From Planctomycetota bacterium (GTDB lineage Bacteria; Planctomycetota; Planctomycetia; Pirellulales; Pirellulaceae): DNA of 64,000 nucleotides. Numbering within the stretch: position 1 is the first letter of the stretch; each line of letters starts with the position of its first letter. The notes beneath the pieces were generated by a model, which saw only the letters and a list, made by a program, of their open reading frames with translations, ran no database searches and was not told the DNA's origin. Made by a program: the position numbers and the translations under genes. Of the stretch, positions 8,425 through 17,982 are shown in pieces. The DNA is taken from contig VGZA01000015.1 in the NCBI GenBank assembly GCA_016872775.1, positions 43,612 to 107,611 on the forward strand, in the 5' to 3' direction.

Positions 8425-11400
8425 CTAGGTACCTCCCGAGTGAACGCTTTCCGCGGGTGCCGCCGACATCTCCAGGATCTCATCGGTCGTGAACTCGACG
8501 AACTCGCCGCGACGCAATCGCGGGTCGAGTCTTGAATTGGCTGTCAATCTGCCTCGCAGAACCTGCGTTCCGGACGGTGGTTGAATATTGGTAAGTTCGA
8601 GTTGCTCTTCGGCGCTGCCGAGACGATTAAGAACGACGACGCGCCGCGTGCCGGTTGCCGCGGATACCAGTTGCCGGCCGATCTGGCGTCGGACACGGCG
8701 GGAAACGACCGTCGCATTCCGCGATTCATCGGCCGGATAGAGGTCAACGGTTACGGTCGGAAAATGGCTCCAGTCGGCTTCGGATTCCCGCGTCAGTCGC
8801 TCGAGCACTGGTGGTGTCAGCGGCACAAGTCGGCGGAATTGGGGAAGGTAGAGGGCCGAGCAGCCGGTGTCGAACAGCCCCTGCATCAACCGGCTCCGCG
8901 ACTTGCCGTACAGGTCCGACTCGGGGCCGAGGAGCGTAATTTCGCACCAAGCTCCAGTGGTCGACAGGCCGGACATGGAACCGTCCCCGGCCCGGATTTC
9001 TTGGCCATCAACAACCAGAGGGCCATGCATTTGCGTCAGCAGGCCCGCGCGGGCATCGGAGCCGAAGGAGATCGTTTTGTCTTGGGGCGGAATCTGGTCG
9101 TCCAAGGAGGCGACGTCGCCTCCCTGGATGCTTTGTGTCACCGCCAGCGCGATGGCGCGCGGATCGCTGGGAGGGGTGCGCCAGATCGCGATCAGTCGGA
9201 AGTCGGGGTAGCGGTAGGTAACGTGGGGAGGAAATTGCTGACGAAATTGAGTGAATTCGGGCGACCACAGCGGTTCGACGATCGTATCCGCGAGGTACAA
9301 CTCCGCCGTCGAGCCGCCCGAGTTTCGCAGCGACTCGGCAATCCGCAAGGCGTTTTCGACGTCCCGTCGGGCAATGGCGACCATCAGGCAGTGGATCGTG
9401 TCGTTGTCGTGATTCCACCACGATTCCGCCTGATTCCATGCCTCGTCCGTGCGATGCAAGCGCAGCAGCGAATGCAGCAGCCTTCGTCGCAGGATGTATG
9501 CCAGCGGCGAATTCAACAATTGCTCCGGTCGCAACAGCAGTCCCCGAACGCATTCGACGTCGTTCCCCATCTTGGCCGCCAGTTCGGCGCTCCAATAGAC
9601 TTGTTGCTCGACAGGCTGCTGGGCGCCGCGCTGCCAGACCAGGAGTTGTTCCGCCACCTGCCATTGGCGGAGTTCGATCGCGTGACGCATGACAAGTCCG
9701 AAGTACTCGCCCGTCGGATCGACCTGGGGGATGATCTCCGCGAGTCGTTCGGCGCGCAGTCGCAACTGGACTCGCGACTGGGTCAGTACAGACCGTTGCG
9801 ATGCATCACCGGTTGTCGCCAGCTGGGCGGCAAGCATGGCGTCCGCCTCTTCCCAACGCTGTTCGTGCGCGGCGATGATCGACTCGTAAATCGGCAACAT
9901 CGCGTCGGAGGGGAAGCTCGAGCGATGGGCCGCGATCAGCGCGGCGAACTGATCGCGCAGCGGTTCCCCCACGCAATGCACCGCAATCGGTTCAAACGGA
10001 GTCTTCCCGGGCGACAGGATTGGCCGCGGGTATTTCCGGTAGGCCTCGACGGCGCGTCCCGACCGAACCATGCGCTGCACCCACTCATCCAGCAGTTCCT
10101 GGTTGTGAATTCCCGAGTCGATCGATGAGGTGAGTAAATCGATTGATTCCTCTTCGCGGCTCTGGTATCTGAGGTAGCGGCTCCAGGCGATAATCCCTGC
10201 CGGTGATGCCGGTTGTAGTTCGTGATGCCGCTGCACGACTCTATGAAAACCGGCCGCGGGAATTTCCCCCAGTTCGTACTGCATCGCAAGGTATTGGAAT
10301 GCCTCTTCACGGTCGTCGCCGATCGAATAGATCGACAGCACGTCGGCGTCTTCGTCGAGCAGCATCGCGCGCAGATACTCGAGCGGCGATCGGAGCAGTG
10401 GGTCTTCCTCGTCGGGCAATGCGCTGCCGCGCGCTATCGCGGTGGGCGCCCCGGCGGGGCTAGCGACGGTTGTCGCCGCCCCAGCGGGAGCCGTCTTCGG
10501 TTGCTGGAAAAGATCGACGGCGCGCCGCAGGAAGTACTCGGCCTGGGGAATGTCATCCTTGAGTCGGGCCAGCGCTCCGGAGAGAAAACAGTCGGCACAG
10601 CTGTCCGGCAGGTGTTCGCGGGCGAACTCAGCGAGCCATTCGATGTGCCGTGCATGTGCGGGGTCGGTCGAGTCGGCTGCCGTGCTGAGCAGGAATGACT
10701 CCAGCGTCGGGAGTCGCGTCAAAACGCGAGCCAGTTCGTCGGGCGGCCTTCCAGGTGAACTGAACAGGCATTCGCGCAAGACCTGCTCGTTCTCGGGCAA
10801 GAATTGCAACAGTCCGCGCCAGGTGGCATGGGCTTCGTCGTGCCGTCCGAGATTGGCGAGCAATCGAGCCTTCATGCGGCCGATATCGGGGCCGGTACCG
10901 AGCACCGCTTCGTAACGCTCGAGTGCCCGCAGCGACGACTCCCGGTTCCCCTGGTAGTCGCGCACCAAAGCCTCCAGGTAGTGGAATCCTGGCAGTTGAT
11001 CGGGATGCCGGCAACGTTTCAACGCTTCCAGAGTGGCGCGCCCTCGATCGAGGTAGGTCGCATTGTAGGCCGCGGCCAACAGCAGCGCACCGCGAAGATT
11101 GTCGGGAACCCGTCCCGCGTCGACGTCGATGAAAAGCTGTTCCATCGCTTCCCGGTAATTCGGCGAATCGGAGTCGAGCGTGGAGGGAAGGTCCCAGCGG
11201 GCGAGCCTGTCGTAAAAGTCGCTGAATTCGCTGCCGCTGCATCGCCGAGCGATTCGCTGGGACGCTCGCTCGCCAAACGGCAGGGCATTCCAGTCGTAGA
11301 TCCGCCATTCCCCTTGGTAAGAAGTCAACCACCAGATCATCGGAACGGCAAATTCGCCTTCCCAGCAGTAGGTCATCAACGTGAGATCCCGCCGGTCAAC

Positions 11401-11877
11401 GCTGCGGTGGGCATGCACGATGTCGCAACGTTGAAACGCATGTGGCGTGAACAAGTTTTCACCCAGCATCAAACGGAAAGAGGCCGAACCGAGCAACGTT
11501 TGGCGCCCAAATTCCGGGTATTGCTTCGTCTGTTCGAAGAACCGGTCGAGATCGACAAATTCGAGGAAGGGTTTCCGCGTTTCGCCGCGCAGGCTTTTCA
11601 GCAGTTGATCGAAGTATGCCTCCAGGGATTTCAAGTCGCGCTTGCCGATTCCACGCGTTTTGCTCCGCAGAGAATCCCGAGCGAACGCGAAATCGTCGTC
11701 CGGGTCGACCGGCGCGAGAGCCTGAAACGTTTGCAGCGGGACGGCGATTGCGACGAGGACAATCAGGGTGATGACCGCGAAAACGGCCAGGGCCCCGAGC
11801 CAGCATCCGCGACGGCCGCCGTGGGCCGTTTCGGCCTGGACGATTTCAAATGGAGGGTGGGTAGGGCCGTACGACAT
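8425..11877 (-). CDS. Large membrane-anchored TPR-rich protein
   Basis: A 1150-residue protein with a short cytoplasmic start and one membrane segment at about residues 25-50 (WLGALAVFAVITLIVLVAIAV). A globular N-terminal part (about 60-230) follows, then a long helical region (about 235-900) with degenerate tetratricopeptide-like repeats; ALLLAAAYNATYLDRGRATL and HDEAHATWRGLLQFLP are examples. The C-terminal 250 residues are beta-rich and end in RLRRGEFVEFTTDEIL, which resembles the last strand-helix of DUF2314-like domains; that comparison is tentative. A DTGCS string near residue 990 recalls an aspartyl protease motif but lacks family context. The function is unknown; a scaffold or sensor role is inferred only from the repeats. 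The start has a weak Shine-Dalgarno. Confidence 0.75.
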   Translation of the reverse strand: MSYGPTHPPFEIVQAETAHGGRRGCWLGALAVFAVITLIVLVAIAVPLQTFQALAPVDPDDDFAFARDSLRSKTRGIGKRDLKSLEAYFDQLLKSLRGETRKPFLEFVDLDRFFEQTKQYPEFGRQTLLGSASFRLMLGENLFTPHAFQRCDIVHAHRSVDRRDLTLMTYCWEGEFAVPMIWWLTSYQGEWRIYDWNALPFGERASQRIARRCSGSEFSDFYDRLARWDLPSTLDSDSPNYREAMEQLFIDVDAGRVPDNLRGALLLAAAYNATYLDRGRATLEALKRCRHPDQLPGFHYLEALVRDYQGNRESSLRALERYEAVLGTGPDIGRMKARLLANLGRHDEAHATWRGLLQFLPENEQVLRECLFSSPGRPPDELARVLTRLPTLESFLLSTAADSTDPAHARHIEWLAEFAREHLPDSCADCFLSGALARLKDDIPQAEYFLRRAVDLFQQPKTAPAGAATTVASPAGAPTAIARGSALPDEEDPLLRSPLEYLRAMLLDEDADVLSIYSIGDDREEAFQYLAMQYELGEIPAAGFHRVVQRHHELQPASPAGIIAWSRYLRYQSREEESIDLLTSSIDSGIHNQELLDEWVQRMVRSGRAVEAYRKYPRPILSPGKTPFEPIAVHCVGEPLRDQFAALIAAHRSSFPSDAMLPIYESIIAAHEQRWEEADAMLAAQLATTGDASQRSVLTQSRVQLRLRAERLAEIIPQVDPTGEYFGLVMRHAIELRQWQVAEQLLVWQRGAQQPVEQQVYWSAELAAKMGNDVECVRGLLLRPEQLLNSPLAYILRRRLLHSLLRLHRTDEAWNQAESWWNHDNDTIHCLMVAIARRDVENALRIAESLRNSGGSTAELYLADTIVEPLWSPEFTQFRQQFPPHVTYRYPDFRLIAIWRTPPSDPRAIALAVTQSIQGGDVASLDDQIPPQDKTISFGSDARAGLLTQMHGPLVVDGQEIRAGDGSMSGLSTTGAWCEITLLGPESDLYGKSRSRLMQGLFDTGCSALYLPQFRRLVPLTPPVLERLTRESEADWSHFPTVTVDLYPADESRNATVVSRRVRRQIGRQLVSAATGTRRVVVLNRLGSAEEQLELTNIQPPSGTQVLRGRLTANSRLDPRLRRGEFVEFTTDEILEMSAAPAESVHSGGT

Positions 11878-12094
11878 AGGCGATTAACCTAGCACACCGG
11901 GGGTTACGCTCACGTCCCGAGGCCGACAGCGGAGTCCGATCGATTTCAAACCGTTGAGGCAGTTAAGTTTATCGCAGTATGCCGGGGAACTCGCAAGAGT
12001 GGTGAGGCCGATGTCGCTGGTCAGGCTACCAGCGTCACGTATAATTACGCAAGCCTGTCGTGGCGTCGACGTGGTGGTGCCGCGATCCAGGGCC

Positions 12095-14338
12095 ATGTGC
12101 CGGAGACAGGTCGTGTTCTGCATACCGAACAGATCGGACTGGAGACGCCCAATCGCGCCACCGGCGGTTCGCCATCGATTGCTGCTGTTCGCGCTCTGCG
12201 CGGTCGGTCTGGCCTCTTCCGCACCGGTTTTACTCGACGCGCGTTCCGTCATCGCCGACGAGGTCCCCCCTCCTGCCCTAGTCCAGCCGGTCGACGTCCA
12301 TTTGCTTACCTTGCCGCTGCCGATTACCGGATCGGTCGACACGAACGCGATGCAGACGATCGATCGGGCCTTGCGGAACCTGTCGACGGACGGCCCCCGA
12401 CCGATTCTAGTGATCGAGTTCCGTGGTTCGGACGAGCAGACCGGAGTGGGAAGTCAGTTCGAGCGATCGTTGGCGCTGGCGCGATTCCTGGCCGGAGACC
12501 GCTTGCGACGAGTGCGAACCGTCGCTTACGTGCCGCACACATTACAAGGTCACGCAGTTCTGGTCGCGCTAGCCTGCGAAGAGATCATCGTCGCTCCGGA
12601 TGCAACGTTCGGGGAGGCTGGTCTTGGCGAGTCGTTCATCGATCCGACGATGCGGCGCGGCTACGAGGAGGTCGCGGAACGGCGCAGGGTCATCCCGGCG
12701 CCCGTCGCGATCGGAATGCTGGATCGCAACGCCGACGTTTTCAAAGTGCAGACCAGCGAGGGAGTACGCTATGCCAGCGGCGCCGAATTGGAGGCGTTGC
12801 AGAAAGAATCGGCCGTGCGCGCTGTCGACCGGGTCATTCCGGCCGGTGAAATGGGACGATTCAGCGGCCGGGAACTCCGCTTGACGTATGGATTCGCCAG
12901 CCACCTGGCGGCGGACAAGAATGAACTGGCCAATGCCCTCAAGATACCGTTGGCTCGACTGCAACAGGATCCTTCGCTCCAAAACGGATGGCACGCCGTG
13001 CGTGTCGATCTGCGAGGCCCGATCAACCGAACGACCATGAACTGGGTAACCCGGTCACTGCAATCCCGGCTGGAACAGAATACGACGAACTTCATCTGCC
13101 TCGCAATCGACTCCTCGGGAGGCGACTTGTCCGCCAGTTTGAACTTTGCCCAGTTCCTGGCAAGGCTCGACCCGGCCCGCGTCCGAACGGTCGCCTTCGT
13201 GCCGGAACAGGCTCGAGCGGATGCCGCGCTGATTGCATTGGCTTGCCAGCAGCTAGTCGTCGGCGGCAACGCCATCCTGGGCGGGCCGGGAGAACGGATC
13301 GACAGGGAACAGCTTGCGGAGTTGGGACAGCCGCTTTCGGTCATGGCGATGGAACGAGGGACCAACTGGTCGTTGCCACTTGCACTGGTCGATTCGTCCG
13401 TACGTGTATTCAAATACACCCGCGAAGGCACGGGCGAAATCCGCTACTTGTCGGTTGACGAACTTGACTCGATGAAGGATGCCGCACCGTGGAAGCAGGA
13501 TGCCTCAATTTCCACGGCGGACGGCCTGCACGGTCGCGACGCGGAAGAGTTAGGATTGGCTCAGTTTCGCGCCGACCGATTCGACGAAATGTTGCGGCTG
13601 TATTCGCTGGAGTCCGAACCCGAGACGATTCGTCCCAATTGGGCCCACGAGTTCATCGAGGGACTGGCCGATCCAAAAATCGCCGGGTTGCTGCTGTTCG
13701 TCGCCTGGTTCGCCCTGATGATCGAGTTCATGACTCCGGCATTTACGGGCGCGGGGCTGGTTTCGGGCATCTGCTTTGTGTTGTACTTCTGGAGCCAGTT
13801 CCTGCATGGCACCGCGGGATGGCTGGAAATTGTGCTGTTCCTGTGTGGCGCCGTTTGCGTGATCATCGAGATCTTCCTGTTGCCAGGGTTTGGCATTGTG
13901 GGACTGACCGGAGGCGCGTTGATGATCGTCTCGATCGTTCTGGCCAGCCAGACCTTCGTAATCCCCAGCAATACGTACCAGCTGGACCAGTTTCCCAAAT
14001 CACTGCTGATGATGGTGGCGGCGGTCGGTGGCGCCTGTATTTCCCTGGGGCTAATGCGGCGGTACATGCACCGGGCACCGTTCTTGCGGCGGTTGATGCT
14101 GCCTCCCGTGGATCTGGAGACATTGCAGGAATTGGGCAAGCGCGAGTCGCTGGTTGACTTTACCTATCTGCACGGCAAACGCGGGACGACAACCACACCG
14201 TTATTGCCCTCCGGCAAAGCCCGATTCGGCGACGCGATCGTGGATGTGATCAGCGACGGGCAGATGATCGCGAACAATACACCGATCGTCGTTTCCGAGG
14301 TCATCGGGAATCGCGTGCGGGTGCGGTCGCTGAGTTGA
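12095..14338 (+). CDS. NfeD-like membrane protein with two ClpP/SppA-like domains
   Basis: The ATG at 12095 (MCRRQ) is one of several possible starts; the frame is open from 11954. A signal or anchor segment (RLLLFALCAVGLASSAPVLL) is followed by two tandem ClpP-crotonase-type domains. The first has VIEFRG and GHAVLVALACEEI, the second CLAIDSSGGD and DAALIALACQQL. Next come 4-5 membrane helices (about residues 525-660) with LPGFGIVGLTGG and a C-terminal OB-fold typical of NfeD (GKARFGDAIVDVISDGQMI...VIGNRVRVRSL). The position where family members carry the nucleophile (ISAGALIALA) reads QGHAVLVALA and RADAALIALA, so both repeats appear to lack the catalytic serine. Typical NfeD proteins are linked to stomatin-like partners; none is adjacent. 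It converges on the lipoprotein gene with 3 bases between stops. Confidence 0.8.
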   Translation: MCRRQVVFCIPNRSDWRRPIAPPAVRHRLLLFALCAVGLASSAPVLLDARSVIADEVPPPALVQPVDVHLLTLPLPITGSVDTNAMQTIDRALRNLSTDGPRPILVIEFRGSDEQTGVGSQFERSLALARFLAGDRLRRVRTVAYVPHTLQGHAVLVALACEEIIVAPDATFGEAGLGESFIDPTMRRGYEEVAERRRVIPAPVAIGMLDRNADVFKVQTSEGVRYASGAELEALQKESAVRAVDRVIPAGEMGRFSGRELRLTYGFASHLAADKNELANALKIPLARLQQDPSLQNGWHAVRVDLRGPINRTTMNWVTRSLQSRLEQNTTNFICLAIDSSGGDLSASLNFAQFLARLDPARVRTVAFVPEQARADAALIALACQQLVVGGNAILGGPGERIDREQLAELGQPLSVMAMERGTNWSLPLALVDSSVRVFKYTREGTGEIRYLSVDELDSMKDAAPWKQDASISTADGLHGRDAEELGLAQFRADRFDEMLRLYSLESEPETIRPNWAHEFIEGLADPKIAGLLLFVAWFALMIEFMTPAFTGAGLVSGICFVLYFWSQFLHGTAGWLEIVLFLCGAVCVIIEIFLLPGFGIVGLTGGALMIVSIVLASQTFVIPSNTYQLDQFPKSLLMMVAAVGGACISLGLMRRYMHRAPFLRRLMLPPVDLETLQELGKRESLVDFTYLHGKRGTTTTPLLPSGKARFGDAIVDVISDGQMIANNTPIVVSEVIGNRVRVRSLS

Positions 14339-14341
14339 CAA

Positions 14342-14623
14342 TCAGTCCAGGTCGAAATCGGGATTGTATTCGCGACGCGCGACGTGCGGGACCTCATCCG
14401 ACCCGTTATCGCTAATCGACTCGATCCACTCCCCTTCGCCCGCATCGACGATTCCTTCCGCCGCGGCGAATTTCGAACCGACCCGACCGTGGGCCCGGTC
14501 GGCCCGATCAAAAATACCGCCATAACAGCCGTAATCGTCGTCAAATGGCGCGCAGCAAATTGTGCAGCCGCTGGCAGCCATGCATGGTGCCAGCAAGACC
14601 AGGATGCGGATCAAGCGAGTCAT
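14342..14623 (-). CDS. Small Cys-rich lipoprotein
   Basis: A 93-residue protein starting at the ATG at 14623, chosen because it opens directly with a lipoprotein signal (RLIRILVLLAPCMAASGC), the modified cysteine being near residue 20. Directly after it come TICCAPFDDDYGCYGGIFDR, an acidic Cys/Gly/Tyr motif, and then a hydrophilic tail. An upstream in-frame ATG at 14680 would bury the signal. No family is recognised. It is probably an envelope lipoprotein. Confidence 0.65.
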   Translation of the reverse strand: MTRLIRILVLLAPCMAASGCTICCAPFDDDYGCYGGIFDRADRAHGRVGSKFAAAEGIVDAGEGEWIESISDNGSDEVPHVARREYNPDFDLD

Positions 14624-14792
14624 AGGCGGAGAATTCCGGTTGGTACCTGCGATGAGCTTTTGTGCTGACGAGATCGGCAACCCCGTCCCGGCAACTTGAG
14701 GAAAGTCTGCCGATTATGCCGACTTGTCCGCCGGTTTCGGCTGCCGGACGGCTAATGCTCGGTTTTTTCTTGACGTCAATTCGCACTTCTAG

Positions 14793-14810
14793 ACGGGCCT
14801 GGAGGCCCGT
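14793..14810. repeat. Short palindrome, CTGGAGG-tipped hairpin
   Basis: ACGGGCCT (14793-14800) is exactly complementary to AGGCCCGT (14803-14810) with two bases between. CGGGCC recurs just after it, near 14814-14820. The element sits in the 253-base gap between the HAD-fold gene and the small lipoprotein gene. The gap shows no gene. Similar hairpins with a CTGGA core occur at 29287-29303 and 45129-45140. Confidence 0.6.
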
Positions 14811-14876
14811 CCTACGGGCCCCATCCTGCGTCGGACCCAGGCCATGCTCGATCTGCCCATCTTACCGGGTCGCGCT

Positions 14877-15716
14877 TCAACCAGCTTTCGCGCGGGGAAA
14901 CGGCAACGCGTCACCAGGCAGCGCGTCACCAGGCAGCGACCGTCGCGCGATGTTGTCTGGCTCGTGCACCAGCGGGTTCAGATCGTCGAGCCTGTCGACA
15001 GTGATATCGGCGATCTGCCCGGTGCTGCGCAATGTCGCGGTGCGTATTCCGACTCTTCGGGCTCCTTGCAATGATCGGCTGTCCGCGGCGGCGAAGAGGA
15101 TTTCCGATCGCGGCATGGCGATTTCCTCGATCGCCGCGAGGTAACACTCCGCATCCGGCATGGCGACCCCCAGATCGCGCGAACTGATCGCCGATTTGAG
15201 CCGCTGGCCGATCGCCATCCTGCCCAGCTTATCCAGTAACCGTTGTTTGCATTCCGTCGTATTCGCGAGGACCACGAGATCGGCACCGCGGGTGTGCAAC
15301 AGCGCGAGTGCGGCGGGGACGCCGGGCATCGGGCGCAATTCGCGTTCGTATTGTGCCCGCTTGGCCGTCGCCGCGATGGCCAGCTCGTCGATCTGGCCTT
15401 TGCGAAGCCCGACGCGGAGCAGAAAATCGCGCCAAGCGTCCCAGAAATCGCGGCGGCCACGGTACGACTCGGAAAGAAACTCCGTTTCGAACAGATGGAA
15501 AAACGGCTGGTACTGCGTGTGTAGTCCCATGCGGCCGAGTACCTTCAGCAGCCAGCGTTGCCAGGCGGTATCGTCGTAAAGTATTCCTGCGGGTTCGACG
15601 AGGATTGCCCGAAACCGGTCGGCCGCCGCGATTCCGATCGGTCGGCGTTCCGTCGTCGCGTCGAGACGGCGGCGGTCGCGGGAGTAAATTGAGGGAATTA
15701 CCCAACCTGTTTCCAT
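14877..15716 (-). CDS. HAD-superfamily-like protein with eroded catalytic motifs
   Basis: A 279-residue protein with the core-plus-cap layout of haloacid dehalogenase phosphatases. Motif I reads AILVEPAGILYDD where active members have DxDGT, so both aspartates are gone (Glu and Ala). Motif II is present as VLANTT. Motif III reads GVAMPDAECYLAAI, with Met where a Lys is usual. Motif IV reads FAAADSRSLQGARRVGI, with only one acid. The helical cap spans about residues 50-120. It is therefore probably not a phosphatase; it could bind a phosphorylated ligand or a partner. A 15-base perfect tandem repeat (14908-14937) near the 3' end encodes a repeated LPGDA. It lies 41 bases downstream of the nucleotidyltransferase-like gene on the same strand, so the two are probably co-expressed. 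Confidence 0.75.
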   Translation of the reverse strand: METGWVIPSIYSRDRRRLDATTERRPIGIAAADRFRAILVEPAGILYDDTAWQRWLLKVLGRMGLHTQYQPFFHLFETEFLSESYRGRRDFWDAWRDFLLRVGLRKGQIDELAIAATAKRAQYERELRPMPGVPAALALLHTRGADLVVLANTTECKQRLLDKLGRMAIGQRLKSAISSRDLGVAMPDAECYLAAIEEIAMPRSEILFAAADSRSLQGARRVGIRTATLRSTGQIADITVDRLDDLNPLVHEPDNIARRSLPGDALPGDALPFPRAKAG

Positions 15717-15757
15717 AGATGTTCGATTCCTTTCGAAGCGCTATGGATACTATTTCG

Positions 15758-16522
15758 TCAAACGGCGTCGGAACGATTAAGCAACGCCATCCGATGGCGG
15801 ATTTGGGGTTGGTGGTTCAGGAGCCTCGCGATCTGCTGCCAGTCGAGACTTTCGGGGCCCAATGCGTCGTAGATTGCCTGGGCATGGTCGAGATCTTCCT
15901 CGGAGTTCACGGCCAGCCTCAGATCGTCACGATCGAGCGCCTGCGGCGCGGGGAGGATGCGGGTTTGAAACAGTTGGGGGTGTGTTCGCACGTACCGCAT
16001 CGCATCCTGCCTGTCGAGCGGATCGGTCGCGTCCCGGTTGGCGCGTGCCAATGCGTCGGACCTGCACCACTCCGCGAAAAGGCCGGTGCGCGATGCAAGC
16101 GTCGCGCAGTTTCTTGAATTGCCGTAACTGATGTACTCGAATGACGGTTCGACTTGCGCTTCGCGCACCAGCCGATCGATGAGCACGGGGTCAACGAAGG
16201 GGTGATCGACGCGCACGCGCACGACCGCGTCCGCGGAAAATTTCTTGGCCGCCGCGGCGAGTCGGCCCAGCGCGTCGGCTTGTTTCCCGAAAAACACCGG
16301 TACGTTGGCCGGAGTAATCGCATCGATCAATTGCCGCCGCGGATCTCGGTAGTCGGCAACCACCACCACGGTCGAGAGCGTTTGCGCGTCGGTAACGCGG
16401 CGCACGACCCAGTCCAGAATCGAACGATTCCCGAGGCGTTTCGCCGGCAGAGAAACGGTCTGGCCGCCGGCCACCGGCGCACTGGACGCACTGACGTCGA
16501 CGAGTCCGATGGTGCTCGACAT
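15758..16522 (-). CDS. Cytidylyltransferase/SpsF-like nucleotidyltransferase
   Basis: The ATG at 16522 is chosen over a TTG two codons upstream because AGGAGG stands 6-8 bases before it. The 254-residue protein looks like the SpsF/CMP-sugar transferase group: an N-terminal Rossmann part with SLPAKRLGNRSILDWVVRRV, TVVVVADYRDP and VFFGKQADALGRL, then RVRVDHPFVDPVLIDRLV matching the family's RxTGDxPLIDP loop. The start of the nucleotide-binding loop (usually IPARxGSxR) is weakly conserved here, so activity is uncertain. Such enzymes activate sugar acids or similar for surface glycans. Its downstream partner is the HAD-fold protein, which may be a non-catalytic companion of the same pathway; that is inference. 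Confidence 0.7.
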   Translation of the reverse strand: MSSTIGLVDVSASSAPVAGGQTVSLPAKRLGNRSILDWVVRRVTDAQTLSTVVVVADYRDPRRQLIDAITPANVPVFFGKQADALGRLAAAAKKFSADAVVRVRVDHPFVDPVLIDRLVREAQVEPSFEYISYGNSRNCATLASRTGLFAEWCRSDALARANRDATDPLDRQDAMRYVRTHPQLFQTRILPAPQALDRDDLRLAVNSEEDLDHAQAIYDALGPESLDWQQIARLLNHQPQIRHRMALLNRSDAV

Positions 16523-16704
16523 GACCAATCCTCCTTGCTGCCGAATCCTTTCGAGGCGTCGAGGATCGCGCCGGCCGAAGCGAAGGATTCGTGGATCGAG
16601 TTTAGCAGGGATTTTCGGACCGGGTCAAGTCAAACCCTGGCGGCCGACCCTGGCAGCCGGCGATCGATCTGCTAGCATGATGCCTTCCTTCTCGGAGTTA
16701 ACCG

Positions 16705-17973
16705 ATGTCCGTTGCACTCATTCGACGCAAGTTCCTCCGCGACTCGGCGACCCTGCTGGCCGGTTCCTTTGCCGTTCCCTACTTCGTCCGCGGTACGGCG
16801 TTCGGCGCCAACGACCGCGTTCAGACAGCGCACATCGGTGTGCGGAACCAGGGTTCGTCCAACCTGCGTGGATTGATCAACCAGGCTGTGGCGGTTTGCG
16901 ACGTCGACCAGGAAGTGCTGGCCAAGGCCGTCAAGCAGGTCGAGCAGACGGGACGGGAATGTTTGGCATTCAGCGATTACCGGCGATTGCTGGAGCGGAA
17001 GGATGTCGACGCGGTGGTGATTTCGACGCCCGACCATTGGCACGCGTCGATGACAATTCATGCCTGCCAGGCGGGCAAGGATGTCTATTGTGAGAAGCCG
17101 TTGACTTTGACGATCCGCGAGGGGCGACGCATGGTCGACGCGGCCCGCAAGTACGAGCGTGTGGTGCAGACCGGATCGCAGCAAAGGTCGGACGCGAACT
17201 TTCGCCGAGCCTGCGAACTGGTTCGCGCGGGACGACTGGGGAAACTGCGGCAGGTGCTGGCGGGAATCCCCGCCCCCAATCACCCCGGCGCGCCGGTCCC
17301 GGATTCCGATCCACCGCCGGAACTCGACTACGACTTCTGGCTCGGGCCAGCGCCGGCCCGAGTGTATAACGCGAATCGCGTGCATTACAACTTCCGTTTT
17401 TTTCGCGACTATTCCGGCGGCCAAATGACGAATTTTGGTGCTCACCATATTGATATCGCGCACTGGGGGATGGGCTGCGACGATCGCGGACCGATCTCGA
17501 TTCGCGGTGAAGGAACATTCCATCCGCAGCGCTGGCACGAAGTCACGGAAACTTGCCGAGTGGTCTACGAGTATCCCGACAATGTCGAGATGATTGTCGG
17601 CCAGGGCCAGGCGGATATTCCTGAGGGGACGACTTTCATCGGCGAGCGGGGACGGATTCATGTGACCAGGGGGAAACTCACCGCTTCGGACGAATCGCTG
17701 CTGAAAGAACCACTCGAAAGCGATTCGCCGCGTCTCTATGTCAGCGACAATCACCACAAGGACTTTCTGGACTGCATCCGGTCGCGCAAGCTTCCGATCT
17801 GCGATGTCGAGATCGGCCACCGCACCGCGACTGCCTGCCATCTGGCAAATATCGCCATTCAATTAGGCCGCCCCTTGCGCTGGGACGCCGTCAAGGAGGA
17901 ATTTCCAGGCGACGCCGAAGCGAATGCCTTGCTGCAGCGTCCGTATCGAAAGCCTTGGAATCTGGAGAGTTGA
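16705..17973 (+). CDS. Exported Gfo/Idh/MocA-family oxidoreductase
   Basis: A 422-residue protein with a twin-arginine-type signal (IRRKFLRDSATLLAGSFAVPYF, residues 6-27), so probably translocated folded with its NAD(P). The Rossmann half follows, with CDVD, STPDHWHA and the family hallmark CEKPLTL. The C-terminal half has QMTNFGAHHIDIAHWGMGCD, which holds the His/Asp usually involved in catalysis. Members oxidise or reduce sugars and sugar derivatives; the substrate is not evident. The start ATG at 16705 has GGAG eight bases upstream. The kup gene begins nine bases after the stop, so the two may be co-transcribed. A second, paralogous gene lies at 27912-29255. Confidence 0.92.
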   Translation: MSVALIRRKFLRDSATLLAGSFAVPYFVRGTAFGANDRVQTAHIGVRNQGSSNLRGLINQAVAVCDVDQEVLAKAVKQVEQTGRECLAFSDYRRLLERKDVDAVVISTPDHWHASMTIHACQAGKDVYCEKPLTLTIREGRRMVDAARKYERVVQTGSQQRSDANFRRACELVRAGRLGKLRQVLAGIPAPNHPGAPVPDSDPPPELDYDFWLGPAPARVYNANRVHYNFRFFRDYSGGQMTNFGAHHIDIAHWGMGCDDRGPISIRGEGTFHPQRWHEVTETCRVVYEYPDNVEMIVGQGQADIPEGTTFIGERGRIHVTRGKLTASDESLLKEPLESDSPRLYVSDNHHKDFLDCIRSRKLPICDVEIGHRTATACHLANIAIQLGRPLRWDAVKEEFPGDAEANALLQRPYRKPWNLES

Positions 17974-17982
17974 TCAACAGCA

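Noticed and set aside
8425..11877. DTGCS string in the TPR protein as an aspartyl protease site
   Set aside because: No second motif, no flap region and no family context.
14908..14937. 15-base perfect tandem repeat as a possible recombination site
   Set aside because: It is inside a coding frame and adds whole codons (LPGDA); slippage explains it.
16672..17862. A 396-codon open frame on the minus strand across the oxidoreductase gene; likewise 27780-28934, 8581-10128, 2524-3630, 52368-53489
   Set aside because: They lie opposite well-supported genes; GC-rich third positions create long antisense frames. Their translations are basic and match no family motif.
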